Source of the DNA: Paenibacillus glacialis
GTDB lineage: Bacteria > Bacillota > Bacilli > Paenibacillales > Paenibacillaceae
Reading direction: 5' to 3'
Assembly: GCF_001637205.1 (NCBI RefSeq)
Contig: NZ_LVJH01000002.1
Coordinates: 248,001-312,000, forward strand
Length of the DNA stretch: 64,000 nt
A program made the translations under genes and the position numbers. How positions within the stretch are numbered: the stretch's first letter is position 1; each line of letters starts with the position of its first letter. The notes beneath the pieces were generated by a model. The model was given only the letters and a program-made list of their open reading frames with translations, did no database searches and was not told the origin of the DNA. Below are positions 8,826-17,700 of the stretch, piece by piece.

Positions 8826-8946
8826 GTTCATGTTCCTCCTTATCATTCTCTTTCACTTTAACTAAGACGGATTTTATGGAATAAAGTTACATACAACTAC
8901 GGGCAAGTGACATTATATATTTCTACTGATGAAATGAACAACATAC

Positions 8947-8993
8947 AAAAACCACCGGTATGACTAGACTTTTTGTCTAATCCCGGTGGTTTT
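8947..8993 (-). terminator. Intrinsic terminator after the DUF3886-like gene
   Basis: On minus: AAAACCACCGGG then ATTAGAC, a five-base A loop, GTCTAGTC and CCGGTGGTTTTTG. The outer arms CCACCGG/CCGGTGG are perfect. It ends the transcript of the gene at 9002-9265 before the secreted-protein operon starts. Confidence 0.82.
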
Positions 8994-9001
8994 GCTTGAT
9001 C

Positions 9002-9265
9002 TTATTTATATTTATGCCAATCCATATTACTATTCTCGAGCAGATGTTCGAAATTGTTATCCAATTTCTTTTGCTCTTGCTTACGAGCTTCCGCCTTCAT
9101 CAATTCTTGTTCTTCTTTCTTCTTCTTTTCCTCCGCCTTCATCTCATCTGCTTGAGACTTCAACTGTTCCAGAATATCACTGCTTAATAAATCTTTTAGC
9201 GTAGCTGGCTTATATTCGGAATCGGACTTTTTTGGAGCCGGAATAGCTCGGTTTTTCTTAGCCAT
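9002..9265 (-). CDS. Small charged coiled-coil protein, DUF3886/YqkE-like
   Basis: 87 residues. The N-terminus MAKKNRAIPAPKK is followed by YKPATLKDLLSSDILEQLK, then a highly charged Lys/Glu helix (MKAEEKKKKEEQ, AEARKQEQKK) of about 35 residues, and the end DWHKYK. This order, a short conserved LKDLL segment then a charged coiled coil, resembles B. subtilis YqkE and the DUF3886 family, whose function is unknown. It is a single gene with its own terminator. Low complexity makes shared ancestry hard to judge by eye. Confidence 0.75.
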   Translation of the reverse strand: MAKKNRAIPAPKKSDSEYKPATLKDLLSSDILEQLKSQADEMKAEEKKKKEEQELMKAEARKQEQKKLDNNFEHLLENSNMDWHKYK

Positions 9266-9316
9266 AGAATCATCTCCATTTCAGAACCATATTATATCAG
9301 TTAATGACGACACGTT

Positions 9317-10018
9317 CTATATCTTCACTTGATATAACTCCTTAATAACTCTGTCAATCGATAAGGCATTGATAGACATATCGTGAATGATATATCGATC
9401 ATTCACGATACGAATGAACTCCTTAAGCTCTAATTGTTCCGTATCTAGTTCAAGCTCAGCCTCCATCTCGGATACTTGCTTCAGAACGGTTACATCTGCG
9501 ATTCCACTCCAGTCCGCCTGTACTTCTGTCGTTAGAATAAAAGTAACCCCGCGAACGTTCATTTCCTGAATAAAGCTACGAATTTTCTCCTTAGCAATCA
9601 CGTATAAGCCAATCGTTGGCTCATCAAGAAAAACAACTTTCGGTCGATTAAGCATCTCCATAATGAACTCTTATTTTATTCTCTCTCCAAGGGACAATTG
9701 ACGTGTCGGTTTACGCATGACGGCATTAACATCCAGCAATTTCACAAGTTCATTCAGTGTTTCCTCAAATGGTTCATCTTTCAGCGCCGATATTTCGAAC
9801 GTATTTCTTACGGTGCTTCCATGGCGTGTATCCGAGGATCTTCACATCTCCTTCTGTTGGATGTAGAACACCTTAAGATCAGTATGACGGAATGCCCCTA
9901 TCAACTTCACAACAAAGGTCTTACGCTTATCGAGTACCTGTAAACGCTGCGAATCAACGCCTAGTCTCTGAGTGGTAGAGTCTCTTCTAGCATCTTGAAG
10001 CGATAATGTTGAACTCAT
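9317..10018 (-). pseudogene. Decayed ABC transporter ATP-binding protein (ABC-2 type)
   Basis: Pieces of one ABC ATPase lie in order but not in one frame. Starting at 10018 (MSSTLSLQDARRD) the reading reaches LIGAF where the Walker A GPNGAGK should be; that motif is missing. In another frame GVLHPTEGDVKILGYTPW and KHRKKYVRNIG follow, then a gap where the Q-loop region is lost. EETLNELVKLLDVNAVMRKP and the signature LSLGER are next, followed by a TAA at about 9670 in place of a sense codon. The last piece, 9661-9317, has Walker B VVFLDEPTIGL but Tyr where the D-loop Asp should be. The result cannot be a functional ATPase. No permease gene remains nearby. Confidence 0.88.
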
Positions 10019-10137
10019 GGTACGTCCCCATATAGAAACCATTATTTAGAAACAAACGCTCCCTATTCCTACGGTATATGTCCCCGTTATTATGGTAATA
10101 CCGTTAACAGCAGCTACAGAGAGGGACAAAAACAACT

Positions 10138-11748
10138 ATGGACTTTATGAGCAGGGTAATCACAAAAATGTTTAAAAACCCTTCACTTGGGAACAGCGAC
10201 TCAAGTAAAGAACCAGAACAAACTAAAGTACCTTTAACAATAAACCTTCAAGAAAATTTACAACATATAAATAATTCACTTGGAAATAGTAGCGACATCG
10301 TTATCAGAGAAATTCAGATTGGCTCGGAACGACAGATCAAGGCAGCCATTATCTTTACGGACGGATTGGCAGATTCCAAATCTATTCAGAACTTCATTAT
10401 GGAATCTCTTATGTTAAATATTGCAAATGCGGATCCAAATCATTTGATCACGTCCCAAGAGGACATTTTTCAAGTATTAAAAGATCATTTCCTGACTGCT
10501 GGAGATATCAAAGATGTTACGGAGTGGGGTCCCCTATTAACATCCCTGTTGTCCGGAGATGCCATCCTCTTATTGGAGGGCTACTCAAAAGGTTTCAGTA
10601 TCGGTATGCGTGGATGGAAAGACCGTGGTGTAACAGAGACGACTACAGAAACTGTTATCCGGGGACCAAAAGAAGGTTTCACAGAAAGCCTACGCACCAA
10701 TACTGCCTTAATACGTCGAAAAATAAAGGACCCTAATCTCTGGCTAGAGACGAAGGAAATTGGACGAGTAACCAAAACCGATGTCGCGATCATGTATATC
10801 AAAGGAATTGTGAGTGACGACATTGTAAAAGAAGTTCATGCACGTTTAGATCGAATCAATATTGATGGGATCTTGGAAAGTGGATATATCGAGGAATTGA
10901 TTCACGATGAAACATATACTCCTTTTCCTACGATCTATCATACGGAACGTCCTGATATTATTGCCGCCGATCTTCTAGAAGGGAAAGTTGCCATATTAGT
11001 GGATGGAACACCGATGGTTCTGGTCGTCCCTATTGTGCTTATCTCTTTCTTTCAAGCTGCAGAGGATTATTATCAGCGCGCGGATATTAGTACGCTCATT
11101 CGTATACTTCGTTTTATAAGTGTCTTCATTTCTCTATTGGGTCCCGCTCTGTACATAGCCATCACGACTTTTCATCAGGAAATGTTGCCCACTCAACTTC
11201 TGATTAATTTGGCAGCTCAACGGGAAGGAGTTCCCTTCCCTGCATTTATTGAAGCTCTCATGATGGAAGTATCGTTTGAAATTCTGAGAGAAGCCAGTTT
11301 AAGATTGCCTAAGGCCATAGCACAATCGATATCCATCGTAGGAACATTGGTCATTGGATCAGCCGCAGTTGAGGCCGGATTCATATCCGCAGCCATGGTT
11401 ATCGTCGTTGCTATTACGGCAATTTCCAGCTTTGTACTGCCTGCCTATAACATGGCCATGACCATCCGAATGCTACGTTTCCTAATGATGGGATTGGCCG
11501 CTTCGTTCGGTTTGTATGGAATTATCATCGGTGTCATTGCGATTGTTCTTCACTTGTGTAGCTTGCGTTCTTTCGGGGTTCCTTATATGAGTCCATTGGC
11601 TCCGTTTATCCTTGAGGATCAGAAAGACACCCTTTTCCGAATGCCCCGGTGGGCAATGTTTTCCCGTCCTCGAATGATCAGTAAGAATAATATCATTCGC
11701 GAACAAAGTACTCCTCCGGAAAAACCGCAGGACAACACAGGAGGTTGA
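10138..11748 (+). CDS. Spore germinant receptor subunit A (GerA/GerKA family)
   Basis: 536 residues, the normal length for the A subunit. The N-terminal 250 residues are the soluble cytoplasmic region (NLQENLQHINNSLGNSSDIVIREI is typical). About five membrane segments lie between roughly residues 290 and 480, including MVLVVPIVLISFFQAAEDYY and the family landmark PFPAFIEALMMEVSFEILREA. With the B and C subunits it forms the receptor in the inner spore membrane that senses nutrients. The gene is first in an A-C-B-D operon, with spacings of 3 to 26 bases. The ligand cannot be read from sequence. Receptors of this group are expressed in the forespore under SigG; I could not identify a confident SigG promoter in the 119 bases upstream. 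Confidence 0.93.
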   Translation: MDFMSRVITKMFKNPSLGNSDSSKEPEQTKVPLTINLQENLQHINNSLGNSSDIVIREIQIGSERQIKAAIIFTDGLADSKSIQNFIMESLMLNIANADPNHLITSQEDIFQVLKDHFLTAGDIKDVTEWGPLLTSLLSGDAILLLEGYSKGFSIGMRGWKDRGVTETTTETVIRGPKEGFTESLRTNTALIRRKIKDPNLWLETKEIGRVTKTDVAIMYIKGIVSDDIVKEVHARLDRINIDGILESGYIEELIHDETYTPFPTIYHTERPDIIAADLLEGKVAILVDGTPMVLVVPIVLISFFQAAEDYYQRADISTLIRILRFISVFISLLGPALYIAITTFHQEMLPTQLLINLAAQREGVPFPAFIEALMMEVSFEILREASLRLPKAIAQSISIVGTLVIGSAAVEAGFISAAMVIVVAITAISSFVLPAYNMAMTIRMLRFLMMGLAASFGLYGIIIGVIAIVLHLCSLRSFGVPYMSPLAPFILEDQKDTLFRMPRWAMFSRPRMISKNNIIREQSTPPEKPQDNTGG

Positions 11749-11751
11749 GCA

Positions 11752-12948
11752 ATGAAACGGAAAGGATTGTTACTTTGTATTTTCATAATCTTGCTCATAT
11801 TCGTCACGGGTTGTTGGAACCGCCGGGAATTGAACGACTTAGCTATTGCCGTAGGCATAGCGATCGATAAATCTGGGAATCAATACAAGGTTTCTGCTCA
11901 AGTTGTAGAACCAGGAGAAGTCAGTGGAAAAAAAGGGGGGTCCGTGGCGCCGGTCACTTTGTATCAAGCGACAGGTGACACCATATTAGAAGCCCTTCGA
12001 CAAATGACCACGATTAGTCCCCGCAAAATATATTTAGCCCATATTCGAATTTTAGTCCTTAGCGAATCATTGGCCAGAGAAGGAATCAGAGATTCTCTCG
12101 ATCTCATGTCGAGAGAACCCGAAACACGAAATGACTATTTCATTGTTGTAGCAAAGCAAGCTACGGCCGAGGATATGTTAAAAATATTAACCAACTTAGA
12201 AAAAGTACCTTCTATTAGATTGTTTTCTACTTTGGAGACATCGGCGAAACAATGGGCACCTACAACAACGGTTAATTTGGATAAATTGATCTCTGAACTT
12301 GTGAGTGAAGGAAGGCACCCGGTATTAACAGGACTTAATGTCATAGGAGATAAAAAAATAGGTGAATCCAAAAAAAATGTTGAAACCGTTCCGTCTCCTG
12401 CCGATATGCAATACTCAGGATTAGCAGTGTTTAGAAAGGATAAACTGATTGGTTGGTTAAGTGACGAAGAAGGCAAAGCATACAACTATATTGACAATAA
12501 TATTAAAAGTACAGTTGGACATGTTAACTGTCCCGATGGAGGAAAACTGTCATTAAAAGTCATTCGCTCAAACACGAAGGTTAAAGGTAGCCTCCGCGAT
12601 GAACACCCGCGTATCACTATCGAAGTACAATCGGAGGCCAATGTAGGAGAGGTACAATGCCATCTTGATCTAACAAAGACGGAAACCATTGCTGAAGTGG
12701 AGAAATTGGCGGACCGGAAAACGGAAGAGTTCATTGAAAAGACTATAAAAAAAGTGCAACAAGAATACAAAATCGATATTTTTGGATTTGGCGAAGTCAT
12801 TCGTCGCTCGTATCCAAAGGCCTGGAAAAAGTTAAAAAAAAATTGGGATCAAACTTTCGTGAATATTCCAGTGAATGTGAAGGTTACTCACAAGATTCCG
12901 TATTTGGGGAAGATATCTAACTCGTTCCTCGAAGATATGAAAGAATAA
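11752..12948 (+). CDS. Spore germinant receptor lipoprotein subunit C (GerAC/GerKC family)
   Basis: 398 residues. A lipoprotein signal ends at VTGCWNRRELN, with the lipidated Cys at about residue 21. CWNRRELNDLAIAVGIAIDK is the hallmark N-terminus of GerC subunits. The remaining sequence covers the three mixed alpha/beta domains of the family, with IRILVLSESLAREGI and a C-terminal LKKNWDQTF. It begins three bases after the A subunit with an AGGAGG-like site overlapping the end of that gene. The protein sits on the outer face of the inner spore membrane as part of the receptor. Length and order are normal. Confidence 0.93.
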   Translation: MKRKGLLLCIFIILLIFVTGCWNRRELNDLAIAVGIAIDKSGNQYKVSAQVVEPGEVSGKKGGSVAPVTLYQATGDTILEALRQMTTISPRKIYLAHIRILVLSESLAREGIRDSLDLMSREPETRNDYFIVVAKQATAEDMLKILTNLEKVPSIRLFSTLETSAKQWAPTTTVNLDKLISELVSEGRHPVLTGLNVIGDKKIGESKKNVETVPSPADMQYSGLAVFRKDKLIGWLSDEEGKAYNYIDNNIKSTVGHVNCPDGGKLSLKVIRSNTKVKGSLRDEHPRITIEVQSEANVGEVQCHLDLTKTETIAEVEKLADRKTEEFIEKTIKKVQQEYKIDIFGFGEVIRRSYPKAWKKLKKNWDQTFVNIPVNVKVTHKIPYLGKISNSFLEDMKE

Positions 12949-12968
12949 AATGGAGTGAAATAAAACAT

Positions 12969-14072
12969 ATGCCTGAGAACGTTAAAATAAGTATTCGTCA
13001 ATTCACCGTCTTAGTGATGCTCATTACCATTGGGGATTCGATTCTGGTATTACCTTCCATCGCTGCATTCGAGGCGAAACAAGATGTATGGATATCCGGT
13101 TTGATTGGACTAGCGGTAGGCTTGTTGGCCGTTTACATTTTCAGCATGGTGGGAAAGCTCTATCCCCATTTGACTTTGGTTCAATCTATTCAAGAAATTT
13201 TCGGAAAATGGTTCGGGACATTCGTATCGCTTATGTTCCTATTTTACACCTTTCTATCCGTTGTGGCACATACGAGAGAGACAGGTGATTTTGTGACCTC
13301 AGTAATGATGCAGGAAACTCCAACTCAAGCGATTCAAATCTTATTTGTATGTATTGTTATCATGGCAGTACGCTTGGGTCTTGAGGTTATTGCACGTACC
13401 GGGGAAATATTCTTACCTTGGATCATCTTTTTTTTCCTCATACTAGTCATCTTACTTTCTCCTCAAGCAGAATTCGAGAAACTACAACCCATTCTAGAAA
13501 ATGGAATCAAGCCTGTATTGCATGGCTCTCTCTCATGTATAGCTTTTCCCTTTATGGAGCTAGTTGTTTTTTTAATGATATTCCCTTATGTGAATCAACC
13601 ACAACAGATAAGAAAAGGTTTTTTACAAGGTGTACTGTTAGGAGGCATCGTATTAATCATCATTATCACTGTTTCTATTCTTGTTCTCGGTCCCGATCAT
13701 ACTGCGAGAAGTATGTATCCCACTTATTCCTTGGCAAGAAGGGTAACTGTCGGTCGCTTTTTTGAAAGGGTTGAAGCCATGTTAGCCCTCATGTGGACGT
13801 TAACCATTTTTATGAAAGTTACTTTGTATTTTTATATTTTCAATTTGGGTTTAGCACAATTGTTAAAATTAAAGGGATATCGGATGTTAACCTTACCTGT
13901 AGGCTTGCTCCTGATTGTACTTACGCCAGTCATTTCCCCTAGTATAACTTATTTCAATAAAGTAATCTCCAAATACTGGCCGTATTTCGACTTGACTTAT
14001 GGCTTACTCTTACCGTTGTTATTATTGGCTGTTTATTTTGTTCGAACAAAATTCAAGAGATCAACTAACTGA
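12969..14072 (+). CDS. Spore germinant receptor permease-like subunit B (GerAB/GerKB family)
   Basis: 367 residues with about ten membrane segments, as expected for the B subunit, which has the amino acid/polyamine/organocation transporter fold. The N-terminus ISIRQFTVLVMLITIGDSIL matches the family start. The segment LVQSIQEIFGKWFGTF and the charged region PEAEFEKLQPILENGIKPVL are also typical. By analogy with GerAB and GerKB it carries the nutrient-binding pocket. It starts 20 bases after the C subunit with GGAGTG ahead of the ATG. Confidence 0.92.
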   Translation: MPENVKISIRQFTVLVMLITIGDSILVLPSIAAFEAKQDVWISGLIGLAVGLLAVYIFSMVGKLYPHLTLVQSIQEIFGKWFGTFVSLMFLFYTFLSVVAHTRETGDFVTSVMMQETPTQAIQILFVCIVIMAVRLGLEVIARTGEIFLPWIIFFFLILVILLSPQAEFEKLQPILENGIKPVLHGSLSCIAFPFMELVVFLMIFPYVNQPQQIRKGFLQGVLLGGIVLIIIITVSILVLGPDHTARSMYPTYSLARRVTVGRFFERVEAMLALMWTLTIFMKVTLYFYIFNLGLAQLLKLKGYRMLTLPVGLLLIVLTPVISPSITYFNKVISKYWPYFDLTYGLLLPLLLLAVYFVRTKFKRSTN

Positions 14073-14098
14073 AAACTGACGAAAAAGGAGCCATCATC

Positions 14099-14326
14099 AT
14101 GCTCACAGGGATGCTTTTCATTGTCGCTATAATCATTGCTATAGAGGTCCCTCCTCTTTGGAGGAAGAAATTAAAAAAGGAGCTTTGGGCATTTTCCCTT
14201 CTCTTATTATTCGGTACCATATTAGGTCTTGCTCAAGCGCTAGAATTCAAGATTCCTAATCCATTAGATTGGGTCATATCGGTATACAAGCCCGTGTCTG
14301 ATTTGATGGATGTATGGTTAAAGTGA
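14099..14326 (+). CDS. Small two-helix membrane protein of the germinant receptor operon (D subunit type)
   Basis: 75 residues with two membrane segments, residues 2-18 and about 33-47 (ELWAFSLLLLFGTILGLAQAL), and an amphipathic C-terminus. Short two-helix proteins of about this size encoded next to GerA-type receptors are known in Bacillus species as D subunits and modulate receptor activity. This one starts 26 bases after the B gene with AAAGGAG upstream, and it precedes the operon terminator. Identification rests on size, topology and position, not on a sequence motif. Confidence 0.78.
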   Translation: MLTGMLFIVAIIIAIEVPPLWRKKLKKELWAFSLLLLFGTILGLAQALEFKIPNPLDWVISVYKPVSDLMDVWLK

Positions 14327-14330
14327 ACAT

Positions 14331-14367
14331 GAGCCTCTTTCCTTATTGGAATGGAAGCTCTTTTTTT
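14331..14367 (+). terminator. Terminator of the germinant receptor operon
   Basis: GAGC pairs with GCTC, and TTCC with GGAA around a TTATT loop, with one mismatch and one bulge between them. Seven T follow. It begins four bases after the D-gene stop. Confidence 0.75.
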
Positions 14368-14379
14368 CTTTCTATTTCC

Positions 14380-14408
14380 TTGTCCAACCTTTATTTTTGC
14401 GATACAAT
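14380..14408 (+). promoter_or_regulatory. SigA-type promoter of the EamA transporter gene
   Basis: TTGTCC, a 17-base spacer and TACAAT lie directly after the germination operon terminator. Transcription would start near 14415, only some 16 bases before the ATG at 14431. This excludes the longer frame that opens at 14314 inside the previous gene. Confidence 0.6.
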
Positions 14409-14430
14409 TTGGACACTTGCTTATGAAAGG

Positions 14431-15348
14431 ATGTCACAAGTGCATCGAGCTCATCTCGCTAATTTCAGTCTACTTCTTGTTGCCATGATGTGGGGGTCTA
14501 CCTTTCTCATCGTTCAAAATGCCGTTCGAGTGCTTCCACCCCTCGCTTTTAACGGATTACGATTTCTTGGTGCAGCGGCACTATTGGCTCTTATTATTTC
14601 AGTGTTTTATCGAAGTCAATGGAAGGAATTATCTTGGAAGATCCTTAAGCATGCAAGTCTATTAGGTATTTTCCTATTCATGGGCTATGCATTCCAAACC
14701 GTAGGATTACTCTATACTACAACCTCGAATGCAGGCTTTATTACTGGACTTTCTGTTATTTTTGTTCCCTTCCTATCTTTGATTCTATTGAAATATCCGA
14801 TCTCTCGATACACATGGCTAAGTGCTCTGTTAGCTGCCATCGGACTATATTTACTGACATTCACAGGCTCATCCTTCAGTTTGAATAAAGGTGACCTACT
14901 TATATTCTTATGTGCTATTGCCTTTGCGTTACATGTAACATACACAGCCATTTTCGCACCTACATACCCAGCCCTGCTACTTTGCACACTTCAAATGTTC
15001 ATTGTGGGGTTACTAAGTACGTTCTCTTCCCTGTTGTTTGAGGATCTTGGTCCGATCCATCAGGTCATAGATCAATTAGTACAACCAGAGGTGCTTTTTG
15101 CATTACTCATATCCATTGGACCTACAAGCGCGCTTGCCTTTTGGATTCAGACGGTATGCCAGAAGTTCACTTCTCCTGCTCGTGTAGCTATTATCTTTGC
15201 CACAGAGCCAGTATTTGCGGCAATAACAGGAGTCTTCTTCGGTGGAGAAGTACTAGGAACACTTGCTGGACTCGGATGTATCTGTATTCTCACCGGTATG
15301 ATTATTGCAGAATTAAAATCTACACCGAGCACATTAGTCCCGAAATAG
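14431..15348 (+). CDS. EamA/DMT superfamily transporter
   Basis: About 305 residues from the ATG at 14431, with ten membrane segments in two EamA repeats. The first repeat begins LLLVAMMWGSTFLIVQNAV and FNGLRFLGAAALLA. The second has the family motif PTSALAFWIQTVCQKFTSPARVAIIFATEPVFAAI. The family exports or imports small metabolites, and the substrate cannot be inferred. A promoter at 14380-14408 sits inside the longer open frame, so the inner start is used. Its Shine-Dalgarno is weak and very close (GAAAGG adjoining the ATG), so translation may be near-leaderless. Confidence 0.88.
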   Translation: MSQVHRAHLANFSLLLVAMMWGSTFLIVQNAVRVLPPLAFNGLRFLGAAALLALIISVFYRSQWKELSWKILKHASLLGIFLFMGYAFQTVGLLYTTTSNAGFITGLSVIFVPFLSLILLKYPISRYTWLSALLAAIGLYLLTFTGSSFSLNKGDLLIFLCAIAFALHVTYTAIFAPTYPALLLCTLQMFIVGLLSTFSSLLFEDLGPIHQVIDQLVQPEVLFALLISIGPTSALAFWIQTVCQKFTSPARVAIIFATEPVFAAITGVFFGGEVLGTLAGLGCICILTGMIIAELKSTPSTLVPK

Positions 15349-15367
15349 ATTACAATAAGGACAGACA

Positions 15368-15487
15368 TGAATCAATTTCATAAAGGATCAACTATGACTT
15401 AAGGACACGATATATAGACAAATAAAATCATTTTGATCTATATATCGTATTGATTGAACCCGCTTATGCTATTATGAAATTGATTCA
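15368..15487. repeat. 120-bp nested palindrome
   Basis: The outer arms TGAATCAATTTCATAA (15368-15383) and TTATGAAATTGATTCA (15472-15487) are perfect 16-base complements. The inner arms CGATATATAGA (15408-15418) and TCTATATATCG (15437-15447) are perfect 11-base complements. Both pairs share the same centre at 15427.5. The 24-base stretches between the arms do not pair. The right outer arm ends 32 bases before the Cof-phosphatase ATG, so the element overlaps that gene's promoter region. It could be a small mobile element, a double operator or an RNA hairpin. It has no run of T for termination. Confidence 0.8.
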
Positions 15488-15519
15488 CATATAAATAGAT
15501 TATTTAAGGAGAGAAATTT

Positions 15520-16320
15520 ATGTACAAACTGATTGCTATCGATATCGATGACACATTGATTAACGACGACAAGGAAGTATTGCCTTCCACACAAGAAGCA
15601 CTCGAACAAGCTGTGGCTAAAGATGTAGTCGTTACCCTTGCCACAGGTCGTGCTTACGCATCTGCGCAACACCTTGCACGTCAGACAGGTCTAAACGTGC
15701 CAATTATTACGTATCAAGGTTCCTTAATTAAGAATCTATTGGACGAAAAAGTTCTCTACGAACGTTTTGTTCCCAAGGATGCTGCACTTAAACTATTTAA
15801 CTATTGTATCGAGCATAACTTACATGTGCAGGTTTATATTGATGATAAGCTATATTCAAGGGAAGAAAACCAGAAACTGATCGATTATTGTGCTCTAAAT
15901 GGAACGCCATATTTTATAGAGCCAGATTTCATCAAAATGGTGGATCAACCGACACCCAAAATGCTAATTATTGATGATCCAGCTTATTTGGATGAAATAA
16001 CCCCGATCCTTCGTGAATTGTTGGGAGATCAAGTCCATATCACCAAATCTAAACCACATTTCTTAGAAATCATGCACCATGAAGGAACGAAAGGTCACGC
16101 GCTTACCTTCTTGGCTAATCATTTCAACGTTGAACTCTCAGAGACAATCGCTATTGGCGACTCATGGAATGATCATGAAATGTTAGAGGCTGCAGGTCTA
16201 GGCGTTGCTATGGGGAACGCTATTGATGCCCTCAAGGAAATTGCGGACTATGTGACATTAAGCAACAATGAAGATGGCATCAAGCAAGTCATTGAGAAGT
16301 TTGTATTGAACGTAGAGTAA
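15520..16320 (+). CDS. Cof-type HAD-superfamily phosphatase
   Basis: 266 residues. Motif I is IDIDDTLINDD with nucleophile Asp at residue 9. Motif II is in LATGRAY, and motif IV is AIGDSWNDHEMLEAAGLGVAMGNA, the IIB cap subclass signature. These enzymes dephosphorylate sugar phosphates, pyridoxal phosphate or flavin precursors in the cytoplasm, and the substrate is not predictable. It is a single gene, with AAGGAGAG eight bases before the ATG, and ends at a strong terminator. Confidence 0.93.
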   Translation: MYKLIAIDIDDTLINDDKEVLPSTQEALEQAVAKDVVVTLATGRAYASAQHLARQTGLNVPIITYQGSLIKNLLDEKVLYERFVPKDAALKLFNYCIEHNLHVQVYIDDKLYSREENQKLIDYCALNGTPYFIEPDFIKMVDQPTPKMLIIDDPAYLDEITPILRELLGDQVHITKSKPHFLEIMHHEGTKGHALTFLANHFNVELSETIAIGDSWNDHEMLEAAGLGVAMGNAIDALKEIADYVTLSNNEDGIKQVIEKFVLNVE

Positions 16321-16337
16321 AATAACACGAGATAAAC

Positions 16338-16376
16338 AAAATAGCAGGCCCTAGGTTATCCTAGGCCTGCTATTTT
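16338..16376. terminator. Strong bidirectional terminator
   Basis: AAAATAGCAGGCC and CTAGG pair with CCTAG and GGCCTGCTATTTT around a short GTTAT loop. It lies between convergent genes, the Cof phosphatase and the M50 protease. Confidence 0.9.
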
Positions 16377-16443
16377 ATATATCTTGTCTCATATTATTGG
16401 CGAGTTAGCGATTAGAGGAATTTCTGAGCTCGGAGCCCAGTCA

Positions 16444-17529
16444 TTACACATTAATATTACCTACGCTATGCACCAAGTACATCATACCTATTAATGCTGA
16501 AGCAAGTAGTCCATAACTTATTCCGAATTTCCAACGAGATGATAATGGTACGTCGTAATACTTATCATTCTCGTAACGCGTATACTCCACTTGGCAGTTA
16601 ATCTTAATACGATAATCCTCAGGTGTTCGTTGAAGTTCTAGGCCATTCACAAGAACGCTCGCAAGAACTCTCTTAATTATCCCCTGCTGTGGCATAGGGA
16701 TGATTCCTTTGAAATCCATACTAGCCCACTCTGTTTTAACATATTGTCGTTGTTCTTCCAAATTACAATAAGTACTGAAGGGTAACTCTCTTTTATGCTC
16801 AGGTCCAGGGATTATGGCACCTTGAGCATATAGATGTTCCACAGGTACTATAAAACTAGCATTTGCAAACTCCACAATATTTCTATTACGATCTTTGACA
16901 TACTTCTTATACAGATCGTAAGCAAACAACGCCCATATAATAAAGAATAAAAACGAACGCAAATAAATAATGACGCCTAATCCTCCCACCAAACCCACAA
17001 GCCACAACCAGCGGGAGACTGCGGTAGCAATCCGACCTCCATCTAGTGGATGAATCGGTAATAGATTGATCAAATTCAGGAAAAATCCTACATACGCTAG
17101 TGAGTAGAGTAAGGGACTATCCAGCCAATAAGCAGCTAGAAAAACTCCCGTTGCGCCAATGGAGCCTAACACGGGACCACCGAATGCTACGTAGGCTTCC
17201 GTCTTAGCATCTAATGGAGTTTTTTTCATTGTAATCATCGCACCAAGAAAAGGAATAAATAATGGTGCAGAGACAGGTAGCCCCTTCCTTTTCGCTGCGA
17301 ACACATGACCCAACTCATGAACCAATAACAACAAGACTATGCCCAAAGCGAATTGCCATGGATAGATCAGAGCATATGCACCTATCGAAATCGCCATAGA
17401 GAATATTACTCCACCAAGCTTACCGAATTTCAGAAGTGCAAGTAGCGATTTACCTTTTAACAGTAAGAGCACAATTGTACTTCCTATATACATCAACCGA
17501 GAATCTTTTTTCTTTTCTTTTTTCTGCAA
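16444..17529 (-). CDS. Site-2-protease-like M50 family membrane metalloprotease
   Basis: 361 residues, starting at a TTG (17529) with GGGAGG about eight bases upstream. HELGH at residues 71-75 is the zinc motif, and the third ligand lies in NLLPIHPLDGGR at 155-166. Both are embedded in membrane segments, as in the minimal S2P core. Five to six membrane helices precede residue 220. A C-terminal soluble region of about 110 residues and one final membrane segment follow. Such proteases cut substrates inside the membrane. Linked anti-sigma factors would hint at the substrate, but none is encoded here. Confidence 0.88.
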   Translation of the reverse strand: MQKKEKKKDSRLMYIGSTIVLLLLKGKSLLALLKFGKLGGVIFSMAISIGAYALIYPWQFALGIVLLLLVHELGHVFAAKRKGLPVSAPLFIPFLGAMITMKKTPLDAKTEAYVAFGGPVLGSIGATGVFLAAYWLDSPLLYSLAYVGFFLNLINLLPIHPLDGGRIATAVSRWLWLVGLVGGLGVIIYLRSFLFFIIWALFAYDLYKKYVKDRNRNIVEFANASFIVPVEHLYAQGAIIPGPEHKRELPFSTYCNLEEQRQYVKTEWASMDFKGIIPMPQQGIIKRVLASVLVNGLELQRTPEDYRIKINCQVEYTRYENDKYYDVPLSSRWKFGISYGLLASALIGMMYLVHSVGNINV

Positions 17530-17700
17530 TAGTATCCTCCCTCACATTCTCCGAACTCTAGCGTTACCGAAGCTTGAGATAAAATGATTCTAGTATAATA
17601 AGTCCCAATTATTATCATATGGTGTAAGGATTAGTAAAACAAGCCCAATCATATCTTGTATGGATCGCAATAAAAGAAGCGACTCTAATATTCAGCCCTT

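Noticed and set aside
9698-9943. 81-codon plus-strand frame opposite the ABC ATPase remnant
   Set aside because: The minus strand shows recognisable ABC ATPase pieces across the same stretch, so this frame is a shadow.
14314-14430. 39-residue N-terminal extension of the EamA transporter
   Set aside because: The extension overlaps the previous gene, its terminator and a good promoter, and does not match the family.
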